Below are positions 51,625-60,505 of a stretch of DNA of 64,000 bases, one piece after another. Source of the DNA: Opitutaceae bacterium. GTDB lineage: Bacteria; Verrucomicrobiota; Verrucomicrobiia; Opitutales; Opitutaceae. The stretch's first letter is position 1. Every line of letters begins with the position of its first letter. The stretch lies in NCBI GenBank assembly GCA_027482185.1, contig JAIXWF010000011.1:124001-188000 (forward strand), in the 5' to 3' direction. Under the pieces are notes generated by a model, which saw only the letters and a list, made by a program, of their open reading frames with translations, was not told the origin of the DNA and ran no database searches. The position numbers and the translations under genes are program-made.

Positions 51625-53010
51625 ATGCCCAACTCCGTCACGCGTCGCACGTTCATCAAGACCGCTTCGGCCGCGAGCACGCTCGCGTTTCCCGCCGTTC
51701 TCCGCGCCCAACCCGCCGGCACCCCCGCCCCCGGCAAACGCCTCAACGTCGCCATCATCGGCGCCGGCGGCCGCGGCGGCGCCGCCGTGCAGGGCATGAA
51801 AGACGAGAACATCGTCGCGATCTGCGACGTCGACGACGAGCGCTGCAATTCGTCCCTCAAGGGTTTCAAGGAGAAGTACCCCGAGGAAGCCGGCCGCGCC
51901 GAAGCCGCGACCCGCTTCAACGACTACCGGAAAATGTTCGACCGGATGGGCAACCAGATCGACGCCGTCACGATCTCCACGCCCGACCACATGCATTTCC
52001 CCGCCGCCATGGCGGCGATGTCGCTCGGCAAACACGTCTACGTCGAGAAGCCGCTCTCCCACACCGTCTGGGAGGCCCGCGAGCTCGCGAAGAAAGCCCG
52101 CGAGAAAAAGGTCGTCACGCAGATGGGCAACCAAGGCCACGCCGGCGAAGGCTGCCGCGTGCTCAAGGAATGGGTCGAGGCCGGCGTGCTCGGCGAGGTG
52201 CGCGAAATCGTCAGCTGGACCAACCGGCCTTTCTACCCGCCGTGGCGCGAGCCCGTCGGCACCTTCAAGAAGCCGGACCACTCGAAGTTCGTGCCCGTCG
52301 TGCCGGCCACGCTGAACTGGGACGCCTGGCTCGGCGTCGCGGCCAACCGCGCCTACGATCCCGCCTACATGCCCTGGAAGTGGCGCGGCTGGTGGGATTT
52401 CGGCACCGGCGCCTTCGGCGATGTCGCCTGCCACATCATGGACGGCGCCTATTGGGCCCTGAACCTCGGCGCCCCGATTGCCGTCGAAGCCATGTCGACC
52501 GGCGCCAGCGACGTGGCCTGCCCGCTCGCGTCGATCGTCACGAATTGGTTCCCCGCCCGCGGCAACATGCCGCCGGTGAAGTACACGTGGTCCGACGGCG
52601 GCATCCTCCCGCCGCTGCCAAAGGAATTGGAATTCGGCCGCGACCTGCCGTCCGAGGCCGGCACGCTGCTCTTCGGCAGCAAGGCCACGGTGCTTTGCAG
52701 TTTCTACTACGAAACGGTGCGCATCATCCCCGAAGCCAAGATGCGGGAAATGGCCCCGTCGCTTCCGGCCAAGACGATTCCGCGCGTGCAAGGCGGCCCC
52801 TTCGCCGAATGGCTCAACGGCATCAAGGGCGGCCCCAAGCCCGGCTCGAACTTCGAATACTCCGGTCCCTTCACCGAGGCCGTCCTCCTCGCCAACGTCG
52901 CGATCCGCTCGCGCCGCCGCCTCGAGTGGGACGCCGCCGCGATGAAGGTCACAAACGTCCCCGACGCGAACCAGTTCGTGACGAAGGAATACCGCCCCGG
53001 TTGGTTCTGA
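51625..53010 (+). CDS. Gfo/Idh/MocA-family oxidoreductase, Tat-exported
   Basis: A 461-residue NAD(P)-dependent oxidoreductase. The N-terminus SVTRRTFIKTASAASTLAFP is a twin-arginine signal, so the enzyme is exported with its cofactor. The Rossmann motif is VAIIGAGGRGG (42-52) and the conserved EKPL segment lies near residue 142 (HVYVEKPLSHTVWEAREL). The Trp-rich PWKWRGWWDFGTGAFGD segment is typical of the large group in Planctomycetes and Verrucomicrobia whose sugar substrates are mostly unknown. Start ATG 51625 is set by the Tat motif. A terminator follows about 115 bp after the stop. Confidence 0.92.
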   Translation: MPNSVTRRTFIKTASAASTLAFPAVLRAQPAGTPAPGKRLNVAIIGAGGRGGAAVQGMKDENIVAICDVDDERCNSSLKGFKEKYPEEAGRAEAATRFNDYRKMFDRMGNQIDAVTISTPDHMHFPAAMAAMSLGKHVYVEKPLSHTVWEARELAKKAREKKVVTQMGNQGHAGEGCRVLKEWVEAGVLGEVREIVSWTNRPFYPPWREPVGTFKKPDHSKFVPVVPATLNWDAWLGVAANRAYDPAYMPWKWRGWWDFGTGAFGDVACHIMDGAYWALNLGAPIAVEAMSTGASDVACPLASIVTNWFPARGNMPPVKYTWSDGGILPPLPKELEFGRDLPSEAGTLLFGSKATVLCSFYYETVRIIPEAKMREMAPSLPAKTIPRVQGGPFAEWLNGIKGGPKPGSNFEYSGPFTEAVLLANVAIRSRRRLEWDAAAMKVTNVPDANQFVTKEYRPGWF

Positions 53011-53021
53011 AGCAGGGATGG

Positions 53022-53051
53022 AGTTGAGAGCTGAGCGTTGAGGGTTGAGAG
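53022..53051. repeat. GTTGAGAG-type repeat arm (degenerate third copy)
   Basis: Four GTTGAGAG/GCTGAGCG-like units follow the oxidoreductase stop, and the adjoining GAGAGCATCGACCCGAGC resembles the start of the core shared by 37776 and 61338. The opposite arm (53072-53093) is weak. Confidence 0.6.
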
Positions 53052-53125
53052 CATCGACCCGAGCTCAGAGCCCAACCGCTCCGCGCCAACTCCACCGCCT
53101 CACGTTCACGTTTCGGCATTTTCGA

Positions 53126-53156
53126 GGCCGGTCCCGCCCGCGGACCGGCCTTTTTT
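53126..53156 (+). terminator. Rho-independent terminator after the Gfo/Idh/MocA gene
   Basis: GGCCGGTCC (53126-53134), 7-nt loop, GGACCGGCC (53142-53150), TTTTTT (53151-53156). A textbook stem and T-run between convergent genes. Confidence 0.9.
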
Positions 53157-53216
53157 GCCGCCCGGCCTTCCCGCGGTCTTGGTTTCCGGTCTCCGGTTTC
53201 CGCCTTCCGGTTTTAT

Positions 53217-54458
53217 CTACCCCAGCGCCGTATTCTTCCGCAGCGGGCCGAGCGCGAAGAGCACGAGGGCCAGCGCGATCACCGGCAATATCCCGTAGCC
53301 GATGAACACGGGCGTGTACCCGTGGCGCGCGATCAGCCAGCCCGAGAGCGCCATGAACACCATGCCGCCGAAGCCGGAGCCCATGCTCGCGAGGCCCCAC
53401 ACGCTCGCCAACGCCTGCTTCGGGAAAACGTCGGCGGGAAACGCGAGCGTGTTCGCCGTGTAGCCGGTGTAGCCGAACGTCGTCAGCGAGATCAACGCGA
53501 TCGCGAGCGCGGCGTTGTCCGTCAGGATCGCGGGAATCGTGCAGAGCATCAGCAAAGCGAATACGGCCGTGCTCGCCTTCCGCGCCGTCGGCACCGCCAG
53601 CCCCCGCCGGATCAGCCAGCCGGTCAGCAGGCCGCCGACGAGGTTGCCGATCGCCGCGGTGAAATAGGGAATCCAGCCCTTCCAGCCGATTTCCTTCAGG
53701 CTGAAGTGGTGCACTTCGCTCAGGTACTTCGGAAACCAGAAAACGAAGAAATACCACACCGGGTCCATGCACACTTTCGAAAGCGTGAACACCACGACGA
53801 ACCGCGTGCGCAGCAATTTGCCCACCGGCACCGGCGGCGGCTTCGGCGCGTCCTTCGTCTCGGCCGGATGCCGGTACGCCCACCACCAGCCCGCCGTCCA
53901 GACGAAGCCCAGCAGGCCCATGATCACGAAGGCCGGCTGCCAACCCCAACCCAGCACGAGCCACGCGATCACCGGCGTCGAGATCACCGCGCCGACCGCC
54001 GCGCCGCTGTTGAACAATCCGGAAGCGAACGCGCGTTCCTTCGCGGGAAACCACTCGCCGACGAGCTTCGTTGCCGCCGGCCAATTGCCCGCCTCCCCCG
54101 CCCCGAGCAGAAGCCGGCAAATTCCCAAGGACCAAGGCCCCCGCGCAAAGATGTGCAAAATGCCCGCGACGGACCAGCCGACCATGCACGCGGCGTAGCC
54201 GAGCTTGGTCCCGACGCGGTCGATGAACGGCCCCGACAATCCGTTCATCACCGCGTACGCCAGCATGAAGGCCGACGTCACGTAGCCGTAAGTCTCCTCC
54301 GTCAACGGCACCGCCGCTTTGAAATCCGGCGCGGTCACGACGACCGACAGCACCTGCCGGTCGAGGTAGTTGATCAGCGTCGCCACGAACGCGAAGCCGA
54401 TCATCAGCCAGCGGCGGCGCACCGGCGCGACATCGTCTGCGGGGCCGGCGATACTCAT
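53217..54458 (-). CDS. MFS transporter, ACS family (sugar acid or sugar symporter)
   Basis: A 413-residue MFS carrier of the anion:cation symporter branch: the first helix INYLDRQVLSVV and the later RLLLGAGEAGNWPAATKLVGEW and FPAKERAFASG are characteristic of ExuT/GudP-like hexuronate and aldonate carriers. The last gene of the leftward fucose cluster, it overlaps the aldo/keto reductase by four bases (ATGA). Import of L-fucose or L-fuconate is the natural reading in this context (inference). ATG 54458 is set by that overlap and by the first membrane segment. Confidence 0.9.
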   Translation of the reverse strand: MSIAGPADDVAPVRRRWLMIGFAFVATLINYLDRQVLSVVVTAPDFKAAVPLTEETYGYVTSAFMLAYAVMNGLSGPFIDRVGTKLGYAACMVGWSVAGILHIFARGPWSLGICRLLLGAGEAGNWPAATKLVGEWFPAKERAFASGLFNSGAAVGAVISTPVIAWLVLGWGWQPAFVIMGLLGFVWTAGWWWAYRHPAETKDAPKPPPVPVGKLLRTRFVVVFTLSKVCMDPVWYFFVFWFPKYLSEVHHFSLKEIGWKGWIPYFTAAIGNLVGGLLTGWLIRRGLAVPTARKASTAVFALLMLCTIPAILTDNAALAIALISLTTFGYTGYTANTLAFPADVFPKQALASVWGLASMGSGFGGMVFMALSGWLIARHGYTPVFIGYGILPVIALALVLFALGPLRKNTALG

Positions 54459-55516
54459 GCGGTGCGGTCGTTGGCCGGGCTCTCGTAATAGTCGAAACTC
54501 GGGCCCAGCGCCGCGAGCAACGCGTCCGTCAGCCGCGCCAGTTCCGCGACGACGTCCGGAGCCAGCGGCTCCGCCGCCGCCCGCAGATTCTCCTGCAACG
54601 CGGCGACATCGCGCGCGCCGCAGAGCGAGCTCGTGAGGCCGTCGCCGGCCACGGCCCACTTCAAGGCGAGCTCCGACGTCGTCAGTCCCAGCCGCCGCGC
54701 CACGCCGCGGATCGCCTGCACCGCCGCTTCCGTCTCGGCCTCGGCCCCGGACGTGCCGTGCCGCGAAAGCGGCGTGCTGCGCCCGTCGAAATGCCGCGTG
54801 CGCCGCCGGGGCTCCGGCAGGTCGGCGAGGCGCAGGTAACGGTCCGACAGCACCCCCTGCAGCAGCGCCATGTAGCCAAGCACACCGACGCCCCGCGCGC
54901 GGCAATGCGGCAGAATCTCCCGCTCGATCGCGCGCGTCAGCAGGCTGTAGGGCAATTCGTTCACCGCGATCGGCACGCCGGTTGCCAGCGCCTCGTCGAG
55001 CTGCCGCCGCCCGAAGTTGCTCACACCGATATGGCGGATCTTCCCGGCGCGGCGCAGGGCGTCGAGGGCGGCGAAGGCTTCGGGCACCGACGGCACCGAC
55101 GTCGCCTCCCGGGAAAAATGCCGGATCGAGTGCGCCGTGATCGGCCAGTGCACCATGTAAAGATCGATGTAGTCGGTCTGCAGGCGGCGCAGGCTCGCCT
55201 CGCAGTGCGCGACCACGTCCGCCGGCGCGGTGTGGTTCGGGCTGATCTTGGTGCCGACGATGACGCGGTCCCGCGGCAACCCGCGCAGTGCGGCCCCGAG
55301 CGACCGCTCGCTCGCCCCGCCGTTGTAAGCCTCGGCGGTATCGAAAAAATTGCAGCCGTGGTCGACGGCATGGCGCACGATGGCGTCGACGTCGGCCTGG
55401 CTCTGCGGTCCCCAGTAGTCGCCGCCGCCGAAGGCCCAGCAGCCGAGCCCGAGCACCGGCAAATTCAGTTCCGCGGCGCCGCAGCGGCGCACCGGCAAGG
55501 TGGCGACGGTGCTCAT
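54455..55516 (-). CDS. Aldo/keto reductase, possible L-fucose dehydrogenase
   Basis: A 353-residue AKR barrel. The catalytic tetrad is visible as Asp59 (FFDTAEAYNGGASE), Tyr64, Lys90 (VIVGTK) and His123 (MVHWP); GVSNFGRRQL and the C-terminal SSLCGARDVAALQENLRA bind the NADP(H) cofactor. Overlaps on both sides (ATGA with the GH95 gene before it and with the transporter after it) tie it to fucose release and uptake. Oxidation of L-fucose to the lactone is known for AKRs in non-phosphorylating fucose pathways, so this role is proposed, not proved. Confidence 0.88.
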   Translation of the reverse strand: MSTVATLPVRRCGAAELNLPVLGLGCWAFGGGDYWGPQSQADVDAIVRHAVDHGCNFFDTAEAYNGGASERSLGAALRGLPRDRVIVGTKISPNHTAPADVVAHCEASLRRLQTDYIDLYMVHWPITAHSIRHFSREATSVPSVPEAFAALDALRRAGKIRHIGVSNFGRRQLDEALATGVPIAVNELPYSLLTRAIEREILPHCRARGVGVLGYMALLQGVLSDRYLRLADLPEPRRRTRHFDGRSTPLSRHGTSGAEAETEAAVQAIRGVARRLGLTTSELALKWAVAGDGLTSSLCGARDVAALQENLRAAAEPLAPDVVAELARLTDALLAALGPSFDYYESPANDRTA

Positions 55517-58041
55517 CGGCCGCCTCCCGCCGTCGGCCGCACCTCGTACACGCCGCCGGCGGTCGCGGCGAACTCCACGGTCTCCGCGTCGATCCGGCGT
55601 GTCGCCACCGGCCGGCCGCCGGCGGTCACGGCCACGGGCTCGCGGGTGCGCAACCGGCAGGGTCCGGCAAACTTCGCGGCCAGGTTCGCCGTCTCCAATT
55701 TTCCGTTACGCCACGAGAGGGCGACGCCGTAGCCGCCGCGGGCGCGCAGGCCATGCGCGTTGCCGTCGGCCCACGCCTTGGGCAACGCCGGCAGCAGCTC
55801 GATCTCGCCGGCGTGCGACTGCAGGAGCATTTCCACCAGGCCGGCGGTGTAGCCCTGGATCGCCTGGTTGCCTTCCATCGACGGCACGCGGTCGCTGTCC
55901 TCGGGCGCCGGATGGATGCTGATGTCGGTCTCCATCATCTTCGCGATGCGGTAGGCCGCCTCGCCGTCGCCGAGCCGGGCCCAGAGGTTGATCTTCCACG
56001 CGGCAGACCAGCCGTGGTTGTCGCCCTTCGCGACCAGCACCTTCTTCACCGCCTCGGCCAAGTCCGGCGTGCCGCGGCGCGTGATCTGGTTGCTCGGGTA
56101 CGCGGCGTAGAGATGGGAAACATGCCGGTGCTTCGGGTCGAATTCCTTGTACGGCTTCAGCCATTCCATCAGCAGGCCGTCGCTGCGCACCTGGTGCGGC
56201 GCCAGCCGCGGGAGCGCGGTCGCGAGTTCCGCGCGCAGTTTTTCGTCCACCCCGAGCTGCTCCGCCGCCGCGATCGTCTGGCGGAACACATCGCGCAAGA
56301 GCTGCGTATCCATCGCGGCGCCGGCCGTGACCGAATTGCGCTCCGCGTTCGCGGGCCGGGGCTGGCCGTCGTGCAGGAGCGCGCGGCCGCCGACGAGGGC
56401 GATGCCGTTTTCGGGCGAGCCCGACGGCGACGTCACCAGCCACTTCGTCGCCGCGTCCTCCACGAGCAGATCGAGGCCGAATTCCGCCGCGCCCTTGAGC
56501 AACGGATAGATGCGCCGCAGGAAAGCCGGATCGGGATTGAACAGGTAGTGCTCCCACAGCGACTGCACGAGCCACGCGCCCATTTGCGGAGCCATGCCGT
56601 GGAAAACGCGGTCCGTCATCGCCGTGTTCATCCACACATCGGTGCCGTGGTGCGCGGTCCAACCGCGCGCGCCATAGTTGCCGCGGGCGGTGCGCGCGCC
56701 GCTGGCGGCGAGGTCCTCGATGAAGGCCGTGAGCGACTCGACCGTGCCGGGGAGGTTCGCGTTCTCCGCCGGCCAGTAACACTGCTGGATGTTGATGTTG
56801 AGGGTCCAGCGGCCGCGCCATCGGCCCTTCAGGTCGTCGAGCCAGATGTTGTGGTTGTTGAACGCCATCGTGCCCGGGCGCGAATCCGCGAGCAGCAGGT
56901 AGCGGCCGTACTGGAAATACTGCGCCGTGAATTTCGGATCGAGGCCGCCTTTACGCAGGCGGTCGAGCCGCGTCGTCGTATCCTCCTGCGCGGCGGCCGT
57001 CGTGCCGAGGTCGAGCCGGCAGGCGCGGAAGAGCGGCTGGTAATCGTCGAGGTGCCGTTGTTTCAACGTCGCGAAATCCTTCGCGCCGACGCCGGCGAGG
57101 TAAGCGGCGCAGCGCGCGTCCGGGTCCGCGGAAATGTCGCGCCAGTTCACGTAGTTGGTCGCGCCGGCGAGGATGATCGTGACGGCGTCCGCGCTTTCCA
57201 CGCGCACGACCGCGACCCCGTTTTCCACCGCGGTGCGCACCGTGCCGCCCTCGGGCCGCACCTGCACGCGGCCCTGCCAGCGCATCTCGCTCGGAATTTC
57301 GGGATTCGGCTGCGAGACGCCGCCCTCGATCAGAATCGTGTCGCGGCCCAGCGGCCGGCTGCGCGCGGAGGCGTGCAGGCTGCTGAGGCTGGTCGTGAAG
57401 GTCAGACGGCCCGGGCGGTCGCACGCCAACCGGATGACGACGACTTGGTCCGGGTAACTGGCAAACGCCTCCCGCGTGAAGCGCGCGTCGCCGATCGTGT
57501 AGGCGGTGCGGGCGATGGCGGCGTCGAGATCCAGTTCGCGATGGTAATTCTGCACCGCCTCGTGGCCGTCGAAGCGCAGGTGCAGCCGGCCCATGGCTTG
57601 GTAGGTTTGCACGACGGGCACGGGGTGGCTGAGCAGGTTGGCGGAGAGTTCGGCGGCCTCGGCGAACTTTTCCTCCGCGAGCAGGCGTCGGATTTCCGGC
57701 AAAGACGGCAGCGCCTTGGGATTGACGGGGTCGTAAGGCCGGCCGGTCCAAAGTGTCTCGTCGTTGAAAGGGATGATCTCGTCGCGCACGCGGCCGTACA
57801 GCATGGCGCCGAAGCGACCCGTGCCGATCGGCACGCCTTCCCAAAACTTCGTCGCCGGGGTCCGGTACCACCATGCGAGATCGGAAGCCGGCGGGACGGC
57901 GCGGCCGGAGATCGTCGCGTCGGGCGGCAGCGATTCGGTGGCCGAACCCGGCGCGGCGGCGGTCAATTCCCCGGCGAATACCCCAGCCAGCAGGAATCCC
58001 AGCAACCAGGCACGACGGAACGAAAAAGTAACGGCATTCAT
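55513..58041 (-). CDS. Glycoside hydrolase family 95 (alpha-L-fucosidase-like), secreted
   Basis: An 842-residue exported enzyme. After a signal peptide (to about residue 29) the N-terminal domain has PIGTGRFGAMLYG (71-83) and NDETLWTG (93-100), hallmarks of GH95; the helical toroid includes NINIQQCYWP (about 414) with the Asn-x-Asn pair and GDNHGWSAAWKINLWARL. The late motif, normally DGNFG or similar with the base-activating Asp, reads MEGNQAIQGYTAG with Glu723. GH95 enzymes cleave alpha-1,2-L-fucosyl (some alpha-L-galactosyl) links by inversion. The start at 58041 opens the signal peptide. FucU lies 118 bp upstream. Confidence 0.93.
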   Translation of the reverse strand: MNAVTFSFRRAWLLGFLLAGVFAGELTAAAPGSATESLPPDATISGRAVPPASDLAWWYRTPATKFWEGVPIGTGRFGAMLYGRVRDEIIPFNDETLWTGRPYDPVNPKALPSLPEIRRLLAEEKFAEAAELSANLLSHPVPVVQTYQAMGRLHLRFDGHEAVQNYHRELDLDAAIARTAYTIGDARFTREAFASYPDQVVVIRLACDRPGRLTFTTSLSSLHASARSRPLGRDTILIEGGVSQPNPEIPSEMRWQGRVQVRPEGGTVRTAVENGVAVVRVESADAVTIILAGATNYVNWRDISADPDARCAAYLAGVGAKDFATLKQRHLDDYQPLFRACRLDLGTTAAAQEDTTTRLDRLRKGGLDPKFTAQYFQYGRYLLLADSRPGTMAFNNHNIWLDDLKGRWRGRWTLNINIQQCYWPAENANLPGTVESLTAFIEDLAASGARTARGNYGARGWTAHHGTDVWMNTAMTDRVFHGMAPQMGAWLVQSLWEHYLFNPDPAFLRRIYPLLKGAAEFGLDLLVEDAATKWLVTSPSGSPENGIALVGGRALLHDGQPRPANAERNSVTAGAAMDTQLLRDVFRQTIAAAEQLGVDEKLRAELATALPRLAPHQVRSDGLLMEWLKPYKEFDPKHRHVSHLYAAYPSNQITRRGTPDLAEAVKKVLVAKGDNHGWSAAWKINLWARLGDGEAAYRIAKMMETDISIHPAPEDSDRVPSMEGNQAIQGYTAGLVEMLLQSHAGEIELLPALPKAWADGNAHGLRARGGYGVALSWRNGKLETANLAAKFAGPCRLRTREPVAVTAGGRPVATRRIDAETVEFAATAGGVYEVRPTAGGGR

Positions 58042-58159
58042 GGGGCGGAGGGGTTGGGGTCGTGACGTGGCGCCGGAACGCCGGCGGGGGAGCGGAAGCC
58101 AAACGCAGGTCCGGTCTTTCAACCTGCGGCGGGCAACGTTCAACCGCGCGTTGGCGCGC

Positions 58160-58603
58160 TCAGGGTTGGCCGGGCAAATTGCCCTGCACAACTCCGATCG
58201 TGAGGAGGACGTTGGCGAAGCGGCGTTGTTCGCCGGTGGCAATCACGAGCGCGGTCGAGGGCGACTTGGCCTCGGCGTAGAACGCGTGGCGCTTCACCGC
58301 GGTCACCGCGGCGGTCGGCGGCAGCAGGCCGCGAAACGTGTCGTGGATCGGCACGGGCGTCGCCGCGGGATCGGGCGGCTCCATCAGCAACGCGGCCTCG
58401 AGGGGCACGACGGCGACGAGGGTTTCGAGCACGTCGGACACGCTCACGAGCCCGGGCCGCAGGTTGAGAAACACGCGCGTCGCCGTCGCGGGCGCCTCGG
58501 TGCTGAACGGGAAATTGCCGTCGGCGATGAGAATGCGGGCGCCGTGGCCGGCGCTGCCGAGGGCACGGAGAATTTCGGGGTGCAGGAGCGGGGTTTTCAG
58601 CAC
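58160..58603 (-). CDS. fucU: L-fucose mutarotase / RbsD-FucU family
   Basis: A 147-residue protein close to the usual 140. LHPEILRALGSAGHGARILIADGNFP (split as LHPEILRALG and HGARILIADGNFP) is the family opening with the catalytic His, and the C-terminal VIATGEQRRFANVLLTIGVV matches the ATGE..xYaNvil..GVV ending. It interconverts anomers of L-fucose, the product of the GH95 enzyme encoded next. It begins 52 bp after the AraC-type regulator stop. Confidence 0.92.
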   Translation of the reverse strand: MLKTPLLHPEILRALGSAGHGARILIADGNFPFSTEAPATATRVFLNLRPGLVSVSDVLETLVAVVPLEAALLMEPPDPAATPVPIHDTFRGLLPPTAAVTAVKRHAFYAEAKSPSTALVIATGEQRRFANVLLTIGVVQGNLPGQP

Positions 58604-58655
58604 AGCCCGGCGAGCCTAGCGGATCGGGCGACGGCGGGCTTGTCGCCCCGGGCGC

Positions 58656-59522
58656 TCAGGGCTGGGTTTTCGGGCGAAACCGCGCCCGGTAGGCCAACGG
58701 CGTGCTGCCGAAGCCCGCCTTGAACGAATGGTGGAAATGCGAGAGCTCCTCGAAGCCGCATTCGAAGGCGATGGCGGTGACGGAGCGTTCCGTGGATTCG
58801 AGCAGCTTCGCCGCGTAATCGAGCCGGAGGCGGTGCACGTAACGCCGCCACGATTCGCCGGTCACTTCGCGGAACAGTTCCGTGAAGCGCCGCCGGCCGA
58901 GCCCGACGGAGCGCGCCGCGTCGTCGAGCGACGCCGCGGTGTAGAATTCCGATTTGAGCCGCGCGGCGTAGCTCGCGACGCGGGCGGAGCTCTCGTCGCC
59001 GCGCGGAAACGCGATGTCGGTCCCGCCGGTCCAGCGCAGCGTCAGCACCGCGAGATCGGTCAACCGCGCGAGGAGCAAGGCCTGCCAACCGAGTCGCCGC
59101 GCCTCCTGTTCGAAGAGCATTTCCTGCACCAGCGCGCGGATCTGGCGCGCCTGGTCCGTGCCCGAACCGTGCAGGTCGACGGGCAGCATCGGGTTCTTCG
59201 CGAGCTCGCGCGTCAGTTCCGGCCGGAGCAATTCCGGCCGGTAATGGATCGCGTACAACGTGACCGGCTGGCCCGGCAGGTCGCGTTGCCGGTGCGGCAC
59301 CTGTTCCGCGATGTGGAAGAGCGTGTCCGCCGCGACCGGATACTCGCGCCCGCCGCTTTCCCAGAGCGCGCGGCCGGCGATGAGGAGATGGAATTTGGCG
59401 TAGCTGTCCTTGAGCTCGCCGTAGAAACCGGGCGCGTGGCGCGCCTCGAAGACCACGAGGCCCCAATCGGGCATCGGCACCCGTTTGGGGCTGGAGTTGA
59501 GATCCGGAATCTGGCCGGGCAT
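58656..59522 (-). CDS. AraC-family regulator of the fucose cluster
   Basis: A 288-residue regulator. The N-terminal half is a cupin-like sensor (GYREYPVAADTLFHIAEQ-type, here GGREYPVAADTLFHIAEQVP), and the C-terminal 100 residues hold two helix-turn-helix units: SLDDAARSVGLGRRRFTELF and SVTAIAFECGFEELSHFHHSF, followed by GSTPLAYRARF. The upstream position in a same-strand run with fucU and GH95 suggests activation of the cluster by L-fucose or a derivative. ATG 59522 is the most likely start; an internal Met at residue 17 is an alternative. Confidence 0.9.
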   Translation of the reverse strand: MPGQIPDLNSSPKRVPMPDWGLVVFEARHAPGFYGELKDSYAKFHLLIAGRALWESGGREYPVAADTLFHIAEQVPHRQRDLPGQPVTLYAIHYRPELLRPELTRELAKNPMLPVDLHGSGTDQARQIRALVQEMLFEQEARRLGWQALLLARLTDLAVLTLRWTGGTDIAFPRGDESSARVASYAARLKSEFYTAASLDDAARSVGLGRRRFTELFREVTGESWRRYVHRLRLDYAAKLLESTERSVTAIAFECGFEELSHFHHSFKAGFGSTPLAYRARFRPKTQP

Positions 59523-59598
59523 GGGGTGGAACAACCGTTTGCAACTCGCGCCGAACTTCAAGGCCGGGACGACCTTCCCGGTCCGGCGCGCGATCGGT

Positions 59599-60309
59599 TC
59601 ACGGATTTGCCGCCGGCGGCACGAAGGCGGGATTCGCCGTCGCCGCGTACACGCGCAAGCCGCGGATTTCGTGCGGGCAATGCCCCGTGCCGATCGCGAG
59701 CACCGTCTTCGGCAACGCGAATTTCTCGTGCCGGCCCTGCACCGTGCGGCCGTTGCACGTCGCCCACGCGCGGTCGCCGACGACCTCGAGGCGCAGCGTG
59801 TACCACGTGCCGGACGCGAATTCCGAACTCTCCCGGGCAACCGTTGTGATCGTGCCCGGTTTCCACACGTCGCGCTCGAGCACGAGCCCGAGCGGGCGTT
59901 CGGCGCTGTCGGCGTTGGCCCAGACTGACACGGCGTAGGCGCGCGGATCGAGCGCGGGATTGAGGGCGGAGACGCGGCAGACGGCCTTCTGTCCGGCGAT
60001 CTTGGTAAAACGGAATTCCAGTTCCACGACGAAGTCCGTCAGCTCCCCTTCGAACGCGATCACCGGCATGTGCCCGGTCGTCCACTTGCTCGCGAGGTAG
60101 CCTTCCGGCGTGCGGACCCAATCCTGGTGCCACGCCCGCACGCGCCAGCCCGGCTGCGCCGGCTGGAATTCCTTGGTATAAACGGCCGGCGTGCGGAAAT
60201 CCTCGGCGAACAAGAGCCGACCTTGGCGCGCCAACTGCGCCGGGAGTGCCGGCACGAACACCACGGCCGACAACAGGGCCGAAAGCAGGGGGAGTCGGAT
60301 TCGAAGCAT
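59599..60309 (-). CDS. Secreted concanavalin-like (DUF1080-type) protein
   Basis: A 236-residue exported beta-rich protein. After a signal peptide (LLSALLSAVVFVPALPAQ) it has FAEDFRTPAVYTKEF and LTDFVVELEFRFTKIAG, then SGTWYTLRLEVVGDRAWATCNGRT, the arrangement of concanavalin-A-like jelly rolls in the DUF1080/3-keto-disaccharide hydrolase and LamG groups. It may bind or cleave a glycan. It is the first leftward gene before the AraC regulator (76 bp) and may share its message; 196 bp separate it from the divergent VPDSG protein gene. Confidence 0.65.
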   Translation of the reverse strand: MLRIRLPLLSALLSAVVFVPALPAQLARQGRLLFAEDFRTPAVYTKEFQPAQPGWRVRAWHQDWVRTPEGYLASKWTTGHMPVIAFEGELTDFVVELEFRFTKIAGQKAVCRVSALNPALDPRAYAVSVWANADSAERPLGLVLERDVWKPGTITTVARESSEFASGTWYTLRLEVVGDRAWATCNGRTVQGRHEKFALPKTVLAIGTGHCPHEIRGLRVYAATANPAFVPPAANP

Positions 60310-60505
60310 GGCGAAGGGGAGAAAGCGTCTGCCGAAGGCGGCAGGCCGGGGTGGGCCGAGGCTAGCAGACCGGCCCGCCGCGCGATTGTCGCAGCGGGCA
60401 ATTCCGGGTCGGAAATCGAGCATTGGTCCGGAGGAATTCCGGATCCCGAGGGTTTTCCGCCGATTTTTGATAGAAAGCGCCGCCGGCGGCCGTTTCTCCC
60501 TGGTC

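Noticed and set aside
54462-54905. N-terminal extension of the sugar-acid transporter
   Set aside because: It is antisense-frame overlap with the aldo/keto reductase; the ATGA overlap at 54455-54458 fixes the start.
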